Shown here piece by piece: positions 43,276 through 53,780 of a stretch of DNA of 64,000 nucleotides. Position 1 is the first letter of the stretch; the number at the start of each line of letters is the position of its first letter. Where the stretch lies: positions 1 to 64,000 of the forward strand of contig JAMKCH010044121.1 in NCBI GenBank assembly GCA_023653785.1. Reading direction: 5' to 3'. Below the pieces are notes generated by a model. The model searched no databases and was not told the origin of the DNA. It worked only from the letters and a program-made list of their open reading frames with translations. The position numbers and the translations under genes were made by a program. The DNA comes from Ophioderma brevispina (Eukaryota > Echinodermata > Ophiuroidea > Amphilepidida > Ophiodermatidae).

Positions 43276-44705
43276 CACTCCCTGAAGGGATAGGCAGTTA
43301 AAGACACTATCATGATTCACCCGAAAGATTCGAAATGATATTTTAAATTTGTCAGAAATGCTTATATTAGAATGGCAAGGAATGTAGAATCCTCCATGTC
43401 TTTTTTTTTGCAACTAGCTGAAAACCTAATCTGGATCTGGTACTGGCCAACACATCCTGCGTATTCAGACGGTCAGTAAGTGTTTGCAAAGAAGTCATAG
43501 TCTTGATTTGCTTAGGTAGTGGAAGACGGCTTCTTTAATTAAACTGGTATGTTGTTAATATAGTTATGTGCTCGGTAAATGAGTTCCAATTGAAATGGTT
43601 CCTGGGTAGAATGAATATTTGAACAGCCTTTGATTTGTAAGAAAGGCATGATAATGTGGAGATGCTGATGCCGTGTTTGATGCGGGATAGCTTAATAATA
43701 ATAAATAAAGTGACCTATGTTCTCCTGTTGAAAAATTTAGGCAATCACTGATAGTGCCCTTTAATATCGGATATAATAATTTAGGAAATGATAAGACAAT
43801 GGGATACCTTTGCGGTATTACATCATATGCAATGTATTTTGTTGCATTTCATTTATTCGCAAGGTGTTCGGTGGGGTGCCATAGAAAAGTGTGGATGTCT
43901 AAAGTTTTTATGCATAAAATACAGTAATTACTCTTAGGCGAAGTAAAAGCGAAAAGTATATGGTCAGAGTAAAAATTTCAAGTTCAAAACAGAAGCCTCA
44001 TTTTGTATGCTACTACAGTATATTTACCTTCTTATTTAAAGTAATACTAATTACTTTCCAAGCTTTAACTTCTTTACCTGTTGTAGTCAGCTATTCATCT
44101 GTACAACGTAATGCCCTAATTGATGTTTGGCCTGTCATGTATTCTACAGCTTAACCCTGTGCTGACTTGGTTTCTGTATCCACACTTTGCTATTTGGCAC
44201 AAATTTTGTCCACAAAGCAGCATTTTTTATCTGCCCAACACCCACCTGGCCCGGATCGCCCATAGTCAGCTGCCTGTTTTGAGGACATTTCCGGGAATTT
44301 ATTACTCCAAATTTCTGCATTTTTATGTATTTTTGCCCAATTTGGGCCCATTTTGCCCAAATTTCAAGCTACTTTTTTATGATTTTTCAGTGATCTCACT
44401 GGCCATCTGGGAAAGACACCTCCTAAAGCTACTACTCCTATTTCGTGGAAGAGGTTCATCAGGTTTGGTTATAGTCCATAACAGTTCCTTGTAATCAAAC
44501 CAGTGAAAACTTAATGTTTTTGCTGACGTTTTCGATGGTGTACACCAATCTTCACTCAAAGCTGATGTTGTTTTGAGCCAACCAGCGACTGGCGATAGAA
44601 ATGATGTCACTTCCACTTCTGGTTGTCATGCCCTCATCGCGGTTCATGACTGCTGCCCCTCTTGTCTGATCCATGTGGCCTCCCGATTATTGTGGTGGTG
44701 TGTAT

Positions 44706-45578
44706 TCCCAGTTAGATATTTCATGCTAAATGGATTTATGTGGCTGTTTGGGTTTTCAATAGGCACCTCAACTGTCAGAACTGAGGGGGTGCAAATTTTC
44801 CTGCTGATTCCCCTTCTTCAAGTGGGGAAATGTTAGTACAGTGAAAAATTTAAAATCGAGTCAACATTTGTTTTTTAATGTAGGAACTAACGGGTTCGTC
44901 TCCTCATAAGGGTTACATAAAATATACTAGTTGCCTAGGTTCCAACATTAGTTAAAGCGGGTATAGCCCCGTAATGGTCAAGGTCACCCTGGGGGGTTAA
45001 TGCTCCGCTGTTGTTGGGAGTGGTGTCAAATGATTCCTTGTGTCATACTGAAAACATAAATACATTTTTGTTAATTTGATTTTTTGATCTCACATGGCGA
45101 CATCCAGGGAAAGTTCTGGTTACCCCCATAGACAATGTAAACTGCGACATTTTGGTATGTATTAGCCAACCAAAGGTAACCACACTGCAAAAATAGACAT
45201 TTTTGGAATCAGTGAGGCAATCACCAAAAAATTATAACCAGTGTCAACAAAATCTGAGCATTGGGATAAAATTTACCCCAGGATTGACCTTGAACCATTA
45301 TGAGGCTATAGGCTTGAATTAAGAAGGGTCATACCTAGGAAAATATATTTTTCTAATCCTTCTTATAAGAGAGACGAACATGTTAATGTACATTAAAAAC
45401 AATTTGACGCGATTTTAAATTTTTCCTGCTGTTTGTAGTAACATTTCCCCCCGTGAGGAAGGGGGCAGCAGTCCGAAAATTGCACCCATAAATTTCTGAA
45501 TGTCGGGTCCCCATTGAGAAACAGCAAGAAAATAAACTTTAGCACCAACTCCTACGGGACGTTCATTGAAATACCAAC
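44706..45578. mobile_element. ~870-bp foldback element inside the Penelope endonuclease
   Basis: Arms of about 240 bp pair end to end: GGGGTGCAAATTTTCCTGCT then TGGGGAAATGTTAGTACAG and AAAATTTAAAATCGAGTCAA on the left; GGGTGCAATTTTCGGACTGC, GGGGAAATGTTACTACAAAC and AAATTTAAAATCGCGTCAAA on the inverted right. It splits the endonuclease reading between RESGRKACWI and REATWIRQEG, which dates it after the host element. It has no ORF of note. Confidence 0.7.
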
Positions 45579-46850
45579 CCACACTATATCCAGCATGCTT
45601 TTCTGCCACTCTCCCTATCTAAGATTTTTGACTCTCTACAATCGATGAAAGATTTAGCCCGGGCGGCAACATGGTTCTGATATGGCCAGATGTTTTGAAT
45701 TGGATCTCTGATTCGTTCGGTTTGCTCTGGGTATTTTGATGGGAACATTTGTCTGCTTATTTCGTGTGGTTCTCTGACGGACGTATGTGTAAGATTGCAG
45801 TTCCCACAGGGAATTGCATATACAAAGTTTGGCGTTGGAGTAAGATCCAGTTTGTCTTTTGGATGGACAAGCATCTTTCTGATAGTGGAGTGGGATTTCA
45901 TAGCTGAGGAAATTTTTTGAGAGATCTGCTGATCCTTTCTGACAATCCAGCCACATAGGGGATAACCACCATTCCCTTGCTCTTGTCTTCTTTTGACCCT
46001 TTCTTTTTGTCAAGCTTCCTGGGTTGATGTTTTTCCTCCATTTGTTTTTTCACCTCGTCCATTGACCATTTTGGGTAACCACACCTGGCTAGAGCTTGTC
46101 TGATATGGTAATCCTCTTTGCTTTTATCCTCCTCCTCTGTCACTATTCTGTTTTTCCTGTCCAACAAGGTGCAAACAACACCCAACTTGAGAGGGTGATG
46201 GGACGTGAAGAACAGATACTAATCTGTGTGTTTTTTCCTGTATACTAGGAGTTTGACCGAATTATCTGGTTTGCGAACTATGAGAGTGTCCAAAAATGGA
46301 ATTTGGTTTTCACTTTCTTCCTCGTATGTAAATTTGATGTTGGAGGTAGGATCAACCTGATTGAGGTGTTTTGTGAGGATATCAGCTGTATCTTTTTTCA
46401 CTATCTCTAAGATATCATCAACATAACGTTTCCAGAGACGAGGTCTGTAATGTAGTGGAGCTGTGTGGATAGCGTGTTGTTCTAACCATTCTATGAAAAT
46501 ATTTGCGGTGAGCGGGCTGACTGGTGAACCCATGCTGCCCCAAATTTTTGTTTGTAGTTTGACGGAACGTAAAATAGGAAGTGGTTAGAATAAACTTCAA
46601 CTCCATGATATCATCCACTGTTAACAAAGTGCGATTTTTTAAATCTGGATCTTTTTCCAATCTTTCACGGATGATGTTTAAGCATTCATCTATTGGTGTA
46701 TTGGTGAACAACGATATCATGTCATGAGTCTTTACATCTTAGGGAGTACACTAAGTGATTGTGGTGATGGGCAATCTTCTGTTCAACTCGCTCTAAGTTT
46801 TTCTGTCCATATTTCTCAAATCTTGGAAGAGGTTTATCAGGTTTGTTATA

Positions 46851-46922
46851 GTCCAAATAAATTGATAACAGTTCCTTGTAATCTAGTTAAATTACAAGGA
46901 ACTGTTATCAATTTATTTGGAC
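46851..46922. repeat. Perfect 32-bp inverted repeat, 8-bp spacer
   Basis: GTCCAAATAAATTGATAACA continuing GTTCCTTGTAAT (46851-46882) is exactly inverted at 46891-46922 around CTAGTTAA. It sits at the upstream edge of the Penelope-like reverse transcriptase, whose tail at 44.46 kb contains the same ATTACAAGGAACTGTTAT. Likely an inverted partial copy of the element's own terminal sequence. Confidence 0.9.
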
Positions 46923-46930
46923 TCCTATTT

Positions 46931-47451
46931 CTGTTATTAGAGAGCACCTCAGCTGTAGGCTCAGTGTATTCAACAAGCAAATGTTTCACTGTCCAACTAA
47001 CATATTCATCATTAAATAAAAATGCCTCTTGCCATGCAGAGACTGATGATTGCAGTTCTTCTAGGTTGATATAAATGCTGCCATTTACTACTACTTATGC
47101 ATTCAACCCATTGTCCTAATATAGACTGATGTGGACCAAAATCAAGTGCCATGACCTTTATTTTTTGCTTTACTCGTATTTTCTTGATTGAAGCGAGCCA
47201 TATTGGTTGGTTGTGGTCTCACTTTTGAGTGTTGAGTTCCATTTGACTCAAAGGCATGTGTGATTTGAGCAATGCTTGTGTTAGAATTGTATGAAGTGTG
47301 TAAAGTACTGACTTGTAAAAATTAACCAGAATGATATATTGCTAAAAAGAATTGCAAATAAAATATCAACAAAAACAGTATTATGCAGTATTTAATGTAA
47401 ATTTCAAAAGTACTCTATTGAAAAATGAAAGATTTTCCATGCACCGACCAA
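46931..47451. other. No feature seen
   Basis: Ordinary AT-rich sequence between the Penelope-like element and the minisatellite; no gene or repeat boundary recognised. Confidence 0.4.
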
Positions 47452-48449
47452 CCATGTGTCAAGTAGCAGGTCCTTTGTGAGGTAATGGGTCCTGTGTCAA
47501 GTAGCAGATCTTGTGTTAAGTAATGGGTCCTGTGTCAAGTAATGGTTCCTATGTCAGGTAATTGGTCCTGTGTCAAGTACCAGGTCCTGTGTCAAGTAAT
47601 AGGTCTTGTGTGAGGTAAGGGTCCTGTGTCAAGTAGCAGGTCCTGTGTTAAGCAGTTGTCCTGTCTAGTAGGTCCAGTGTCAAGTAATGGGTCCTGTGTC
47701 AGCTAGCAGGTCCCGTGTTGAGTAATGATCATGTGTCAAGAAGCAGGGCCTGTGTGAGGTAATGGGTCCTGTGTCAAGTAACTGGTCGCGTGTGAGGTAA
47801 TGGGTCCTGTGTCAAGAAGCAGGGCCTGTGTAAGGTAATGGGTCCTGTGTCAGGAAGCAGGGCCTGTGTGAGGTAATGGGTCCTGTGTCAAGTAGCAGGT
47901 CCTGTGTTAAGCAGTGGGTCCTGTCAAGTAATAGGTCCAGTGTCAAGTAATGGGTCCTGTGTCAAGTAACTGGTCGCATGTGAGGTAATGGGTCCTGTGT
48001 CAAGAAGCAGGGCCTGTGTGAGGTAATGGGTCCTGTGTCAAGAAGCAGGGCCTGTGTGAGGTAATGGGTCCTGTCAAGTAATGGTTCCTATGTCAGGTAA
48101 TGGGTCCTGTGTAAAGTACCAGGTCCTGTGTCAAGTAACAGGTCCTGTGTGAGGTAAGGGTCCTGTGTCAAGTAGCAGGTCCTGTGTTAAGCAGTGGGTC
48201 CTGTCAAGTAGTAGGTCCAGTGTCAAGTAATGGGTCCTTTGTCAAGTAGTGGGTCCTGTGTCAAGTAACTGGTCCTGTGTCAAGTAACTCGTCCTGTGTG
48301 AGGATACGGGTCCTGTGTCAGCTAGCAGGTCCTGTGTTGAGTAATGATCATGTGTCAAGTAACAGGTCCTGTATGAGGTAATGGGTCCTGTGTCAAGAAG
48401 CAGGGCATGTGTGAGGTAATGGGTCCTGTGTCAAGAAGCAGGTCCTGTG
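47452..48449. repeat. ~20-bp minisatellite, left block
   Basis: About 50 degenerate units of GGTCCTGTGTCAAGTAATG (19-20 bp). Variants recur in order, such as AAGAAGCAGGGCCTGTGTGA followed by GGTAATGGGTCCTGTGTC, so there is a higher-order unit of about 39-40 bp in places. No ORF runs through. The array continues at 49592 after the inserted element. Confidence 0.95.
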
Positions 48450-48453
48450 TTAA

Positions 48454-49587
48454 AGGGGAACAAAACCCTAAATATTTGATCAGTATATGTTTATATATGA
48501 CCGTTCGAATAGAAGTAATTCCAGCCTCTCAAACCTATTCCCTCTAAAAATCTAAAAATAAAAGCATTAATTTAGTTTTCATGGGTGTATCCATTTTGAC
48601 TTTTGATGACATAGCCCGGGCCCACCAAAGAGTGCCGGTGAAATACAGGTATCCTACATTGAAGTACATGTAAACACTAAAACATTTCTTTGTGATGGCG
48701 AATTGTGGCTATACAAAACATTCCATGTGTTTTTAAAAGGCACACATTCAGATGTTATATAGAGATGTATGCATTTGCTCAAGCTCAATTGGCTAATAAG
48801 TAGGATTAATGTCTTTGATCTCAGTGCGCGTAGTCATTCTACACTGTGTATTAGCAAAAAAAAAACCTGACTGAAAACGTATTTCTGCCATTCATTGGAC
48901 CATTCACTTTTCACAGGAAGTAGAAGAGTTTCTATTTGACTCACTTTATAATCCGATAACATATCCGGTCAACACACGGCATTGCAATGTGCATCTGTTC
49001 ATAACAATTGATTTTATGCCAATGAATGCATGTGGAATGTATTGAATAGCCGCCATTCATCACTGTTCATCACTAAGAATAGATGTTTTGATGTTAACAA
49101 GTGTTTCATAATATAGGAAGCCTGCATGGTTGCTATGCCAGCACTCTTTGATGGGTCCAGGCTACGTCATCCAAAGTCAAAATGGATTCACCTATGAACA
49201 CCTAATTAATACTTTTAATTTTGAGAGGGAATGGGTTTGAGAGATAGAAATTTCTCCTATAGAGAGTATTATATATACTCCCCGCCTAAAAAATCCGAAC
49301 GATGTTGAAATGGCCATCAACATGCTCAAACTTGCTTTCAAATGAACGCGCCAAGCCAGCTGGATAAATCTCTCAAACTTCACATCATGCTTCGTTATCA
49401 ATGCATTACGGACACAGGTCAATAAGCAAACACATTACGCGAACAACGCTCCTGGCATTTATTATTATAATTCACCTACATACCTACATACCTTTTAATA
49501 CAGTAATTTATATCGTTCGGATTTTTTAGGCGTGGAGTATATATATAAAAACATAAGCTTGTCGGTCGTTTAAGGTTTATTTCTTCT
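48454..49587. mobile_element. TTAA-flanked element with long inverted arms, inserted in the minisatellite
   Basis: TTAA at 48450-48453 and 49588-49591; the empty site GTGTTAAGTAATGGG fits the minisatellite unit. The ends are AGGGGAACAAAACCCTAAA and, inverted, AGAAGAAATAAACCTTAAA (14 of 19 match). Deeper arm sequence pairs again: CCTCTCAAACCTATTCCCTC with CTCTCAAACCCATTCCCTCT, and TCCATTTTGACTTTTGATGA with TCCATTTTGACTTTGGATGA. The right arm is split by the 260-bp TA-flanked MITE at 49278-49537. Without it the element is about 872 bp. No transposase; likely piggyBac-type, by the TTAA site only. Confidence 0.8.
49278..49537. mobile_element. 260-bp TA-flanked MITE nested in the TTAA element
   Basis: The ends are a 26-bp inverted repeat beginning CTCC(C/A)CGCCTAAAAAATC and continuing CGAACGAT, with one mismatch. 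TA lies on each side (49276-49277, 49538-49539), fitting Tc1/mariner-type insertion. It interrupts the right arm of the surrounding element, so it arrived later. The near-identical ends point to recent activity. Confidence 0.85.
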
Positions 49588-49591
49588 TTAA

Positions 49592-49748
49592 GTAATGGGT
49601 CCTGTGTCAAGTAGCAGGTCTTGTGTCAAGTAATGGGTCCTGTGTCAAGTAATGGGTCCTGTGTTAGGTAATGAGTCCTGTGTCAAGTAGCAGGTCTTGT
49701 GTCAAGTAATGGGTCCTGTGTCAAGTAGCAGGTCCGTGTCGAGTAATG
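49592..49748. repeat. ~20-bp minisatellite, right block
   Basis: About eight further units of GGTCCTGTGTCAAGTAATG and GGTCTTGTGTCAAGTAATG. It is the continuation of the block ending at 48449. Confidence 0.95.
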
Positions 49749-50073
49749 GTTATATTAATTATCGGATTTCAATTAAGGTTTCTCCACTATGGTTTCATCC
49801 TCCAATTTTCAACTTCAGTGTTATAAAACCTAATCGCAATTCTTGTTTAACCTAGTCTGGACTTTTTTGCTAGTAACCCTAAACCCTCGCTTAAAATGAA
49901 ATGTTAATAAAATTCTGAATAAAAGGATTCTGAACCTTGTATGGGAGTGTTCTCAGAGATGCCTTTATCTTAATTGAGCTCTGATTTTTGTACATAATTG
50001 GGCAAGCCATGCCATTGTACATTTGGACATTAATTTTTTCATAACTATTCAGTTACTATGGTTTCACACTGGT

Positions 50074-50289
50074 AAATAAAGTCCCATTCTTTCCTGTACA
50101 TAATGGGCGAGATAAAAACATCATTTTCTCCTCAATGGAACATCTCAGGCCTTAAAGCTAACATTCTGGGTGAAGATCATCATATCTCCTTTCCAATCAG
50201 TCATGAAATTAGGGTAGTTATCCCCACATTTTTTATTAGCTAATGGACCGTGAAGACAAGCATGCACCATGGACCCTGGAGGTCACGGC
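50074..50289. repeat. 216-bp direct repeat, copy 1
   Basis: Identical base for base to 50503-50718; starts AAATAAAGTCCCATTC and ends GAGGTCACGGC. The pair brackets a poly-A retrocopy. Confidence 0.97.
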
Positions 50290-50502
50290 CAAAGAGGTTC
50301 TATATAGATAGAGAGGCAAAACGTTACGTAATCTTTAGAAATTCATCGTCTCGCATGTTTTGCCGACCACAAAGAAAACATAGAGTACCAACAATAGAAA
50401 GCAATGGCTGTCTCCGCTTCTTCCACATACTGTGGGTGCCGCTTTGCATATACACTAATCGGTAGTGATACAAATTGATGTAAAAAAAAAAAAAAAAAAA
50501 AA
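50290..50502 (+). mobile_element. Poly-A-tailed retrocopy of unknown transcript
   Basis: 213 bases starting CAAAGAGGTTCTATATAG and ending in a run of about 24 A. A plus-strand read-through KRFYIDREAKRYVIF and RMFCRPQRKHRVPTIESNGC is open to 50465, but it starts in the preceding repeat, so it is probably not a gene. The A-tail suggests LINE-assisted reverse transcription; the source is unknown. Confidence 0.6.
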
Positions 50503-50718
50503 AAATAAAGTCCCATTCTTTCCTGTACATAATGGGCGAGATAAAAACATCATTTTCTCCTCAATGGAACATCTCAGGCCTTAAAGCTAACATTCTGGGT
50601 GAAGATCATCATATCTCCTTTCCAATCAGTCATGAAATTAGGGTAGTTATCCCCACATTTTTTATTAGCTAATGGACCGTGAAGACAAGCATGCACCATG
50701 GACCCTGGAGGTCACGGC
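50503..50718. repeat. 216-bp direct repeat, copy 2
   Basis: Identical to 50074-50289; the unique flank resumes ACTTTTTCAGTCAGG. Direct repeat, not inverted. Confidence 0.97.
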
Positions 50719-51169
50719 ACTTTTTCAGTCAGGTGTTCCCCAGAGGGTGTTTTGAGTTAATCCCACAATGCACCAGTTTTGGGAAATTTCACCTCAATAT
50801 GGTCATGTGATCCCATAAAAATCCTATTCTTAACACATAAAAACCCTGACTTTCACGCTCATTTTAGCCCACAAAGCGTTAGTACTTAGCATGATTATGA
50901 AATATCTTGTGGTTCTTAAACTTTTGGGACACTTTTTGTACTGACACATGTTTAGTACAGTACAGTATAGAACAGGTAAGCCTTATGCATCATGGGATTG
51001 ATTCAAAAACACCCTCTGGGTGTTGCCAGTAAGAATACAGTTAAAATTGGTATGTCCGATCAAAATCCTTTTTTGATATTCCTACAGATTTTATACTTAA
51101 ATATTGATAGCAACCATGATTTTCAACCCAGATCTCACCATTTCTCTGTTTTTAGGGTAAACTTTAACC

Positions 51170-51575
51170 GGGCACATGTGGTGCAGTGGATCAGCGCTCG
51201 GCTCATAAGCATAAGGTTGTGGGTTCGAGCCCCGCTGTCGCCAATGTGTTGTGCACTTGGGCAAGGCACTTTACCTCGCTTGCCTCTCTCTACCCAGGAG
51301 TATAAATGGGTACGGCATATGCTGGGAATGCAAAACAGACTCGCTGTGCGGGAGGAGTGGCGAACCCCCCACAGCAACATTATATGAGGGAGTCTGGCCC
51401 AAACGCCAATGACAGAGAGATGGGCACTCCACCTGCGGGCGCACCATTTGCATTTTTAGAAACCGGTCCACAAAAATCACCATCATTGGCAGTGGGGCTG
51501 GACTTTAATTTGCCTCTCTTTCTCATGTTATTTACCTGTGTGAATCCGAATGTAAATAATAAGAAAAAAAATGGG
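51170..51575 (+). mobile_element. tRNA-derived SINE, near full length
   Basis: The head is GGGCACATGTGGTGCAGTGG ATCAGCGCTCGGC with box B GGGTTCGAGCCCC (51221-51233). The body reads CACTTGGGCAAGGCACTTTA CC, then TCTACCCAGGAGTATAAATG GG, a segment shared by SINEs of several marine invertebrates as I recall them. The 3' end is A-rich (AATAATAAGAAAAAAAATGG). Short ORFs across it are not genes. Confidence 0.75.
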
Positions 51576-52149
51576 TTGGTTGCTAATGCAGTGCGTCGCT
51601 GATGTATTATGGGTTAAAACACCATGCCGCTTTAGTTGAATGTAGCAATGCGCTGCCACGGACTGCATGCTGTGACAGCGTACAAGCGGCGCGTTGCTAT
51701 GGAAGCAGAAAATATACGTATTTTCACTTCGGTTGTCGCTGCATGGTGGGATCCAGGACGTGCAGGGAGTGTTTGAGAATCAAAAATCGGAGACTTTTAG
51801 GAGGTATAGTTTTTTTTTCTTCAACGTTTGCAAGACAGAATGTGCGGACATGGAGACAGTTATGAAAAAGATGTTAACTCAAGGAAATACGGTGTGATTG
51901 CTATTTCAGTAGAAGAAAATGGGAACTACTTGCACTGGATATGACAGAAACTACTATGGGAACTTGAGGCAGAATTGTAAGTGAGAGAGATTAGAAGATG
52001 GTACGTTGGAAGAGGGGCCTCGAGTAATGAGGGATTATGCCTCGTAGGAATACGGAAAGTTGCCAGTGCAATCCTGACGCTTTGTAAGTAATAAATAGGA
52101 ATACTGGAGTTTGAGGAGTTCTGTTCTAGTATCCACGTAGAGAAAATAG

Positions 52150-53780
52150 AATACGGAATACTGGAACACAGGGAAGCAGGGGTTATTAGAAAAAGGTGAA
52201 AAAGAATTGTTGAAAATATGGGTTGCTGGTGAAAAATTTACGAGGTAGAAAATACCAACTGCGGGAATGCAGGACCTTGATCCTTTTAGATTTACACAGT
52301 TTTGTACATGGAATTAGGAGTAGTCATCAAGCTCAAGTGCGACCAATTTTCCAAAATTGCCGTTAATCACAGATGTGGTTGTGTGTTGGGTGGGGTAGTA
52401 GTGCTGTCGCCATAGTGTGTCACCTGTTCATTGAGTGCTTGGTTTCAGTGATCGCTCCCGTTTTCTCAGCTTCACTATTTGTCCGAGTCAAAATATGCGT
52501 TGCAATTCATTTCCATTCATTTTTGAAAGGTATCTTTAATACACATCAAGGTTCACACGAAGTTTTGAAAATGAGTGTCACGTGGGATGGCAAATTTGTT
52601 TCCTGAAGTTGCCAAAAGTGCCGTCCACCACAATGTGTGTTATAGATTACCTAAATGTCAGTTTACACTACTGTAAACAATCATGAACATCTATCTAATT
52701 ACAAATACCATAGAGTGGGCATATTGAAAAGTAAAGTAATTACCCGATTGACCTTTAAAACTCCAAAAAGAACTCTGGAGTATCTCAAGATGTAAATACA
52801 CTCCAAATTTAAGGCCTTTTATTTTTCACAGATTTGTTTACATGTATTTAATAGTAACAGAATACTACTTGTTTGTGAGTGAAAATGATACAATAGGGCT
52901 AGCATGTGCCAGAGAAAACTCTGATTTTATTGTGTAGTTGTAACTTAAGTCTGTATGTTTTGCATCCACATAGTTGCAAAATTTACTTCTATCTAGGGAC
53001 CAAGTGCGTCCACACTGAAAAAAGGGAATCGATGACAGCAGCAAAAAGCCACACTATTGTGAACCATGAATAACACATGAAAACAAAAAAACGAGGCTAT
53101 ACCCCAATCAAACTTTCAATTGATAAATATGTAAATAAATATAAATACAAAGGAAAATATTTTTTTTAAAAGGACTACACCCCATAGCCTCACAAGAATA
53201 CTCACCATATGAATTCTTCGCCTAAATGTGGGGTGCAGCAGGATGCAACAAAATAAAAATAAATGCAAGACTTTGTACAATTTTAACACTTAACTGCAAT
53301 AAGGGGGGGGGGGGGGTTCCTAGGGACCATATTTTTTGTTGTTAGCCGGCGATTTTTAATGCTGCAATATATATGTTTATATTTTTTGTATTTGTGTAAC
53401 TTTTAGTTGCGCTTACATTGGTGCAAAAAAATTCAAAAATCCATCGCGTCGTTTTTTTGCGTTAATTAGCATGGGGCCCCAAGGAGCCCCCCGTATGCCA
53501 CTAACGGAAGTGGCCCAATGACATAAAATGAAAAATCTTATTAGAGTTACCTGTGATTCTGATTTCTAATGTACCCACACCTAGTGACATGAAAAAGATA
53601 TAATAATTTTAAAATCTGACACAAGTATAGTAGGCCCATGGAGCCACATATTTAATATACATCATGTAGCGGTTTACTGTAGGAGGAAACCTCTGGTAAA
53701 TTATACAAGAACCTTAAAAAATATATTAAAATGGCATGAGACATTAGGGGTGCTTAATATGTTAAATATAGTCATTCTTG
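52150..53780. repeat. Indel-rich duplicated block, copy 1
   Basis: GAAAATATGGGTTGCTGGTG, CTTCACTATTTGTCCGAGTC, TCATTGAGTGCTTGGTTTCA, then a G-run, TTCCTAGGGACC and TAGCGGTTTACTGTAGGA recur in the same order at 53.77-56.69 kb. The two copies differ mainly by one-base insertions and deletions, many in homopolymers. Confidence 0.85.

Larger units (their letters stand above)
44380..46930 (-). mobile_element. Penelope-like element, interrupted and frameshifted
   Basis: The minus strand carries a Penelope-type reverse transcriptase: KPDKPLPRFEKYGQKNLERV (about 46830), MISLFTNTPIDECLNIIRER (46720), TVDDIMELKFIL, MGSPVSPLTANIFIEWLEQH (46533), RYVDDILEIVKKDTADIL with the catalytic YVDD (about 46420) and QIPFLDTLIVRKPD. 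A linker, then an endonuclease region with FVYAIPCGNCNLTHT (about 45820) and SKILDRESGRKACWI (about 45590), follow the GIY-YIG domain order of such elements. Its last part continues at 44700 as REATWIRQEG and MNRDEG after a foldback insertion. The tail 44,440-44,620 resembles the 5' flank of the element (ATTACAAGGAACTGTTAT, KPDEPLPR). At least four frameshifts make it inactive. Confidence 0.85.

Noticed and set aside
44440..44500. CTGATGA followed by GAAA on the minus strand as a Penelope hammerhead ribozyme.
   Set aside because: The 11 bases between them cannot form stem II, and the segment reads as the coding motif KPDEPLPR.
47452..49748. Regular ~20-bp repeats as a CRISPR array.
   Set aside because: Units are contiguous with no unique spacers, the context is eukaryotic and no cas genes are present.
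51306..51602. ORFs of about 100 codons around 51.0-51.6 kb.
   Set aside because: They run through a tRNA-derived SINE, which is non-coding.
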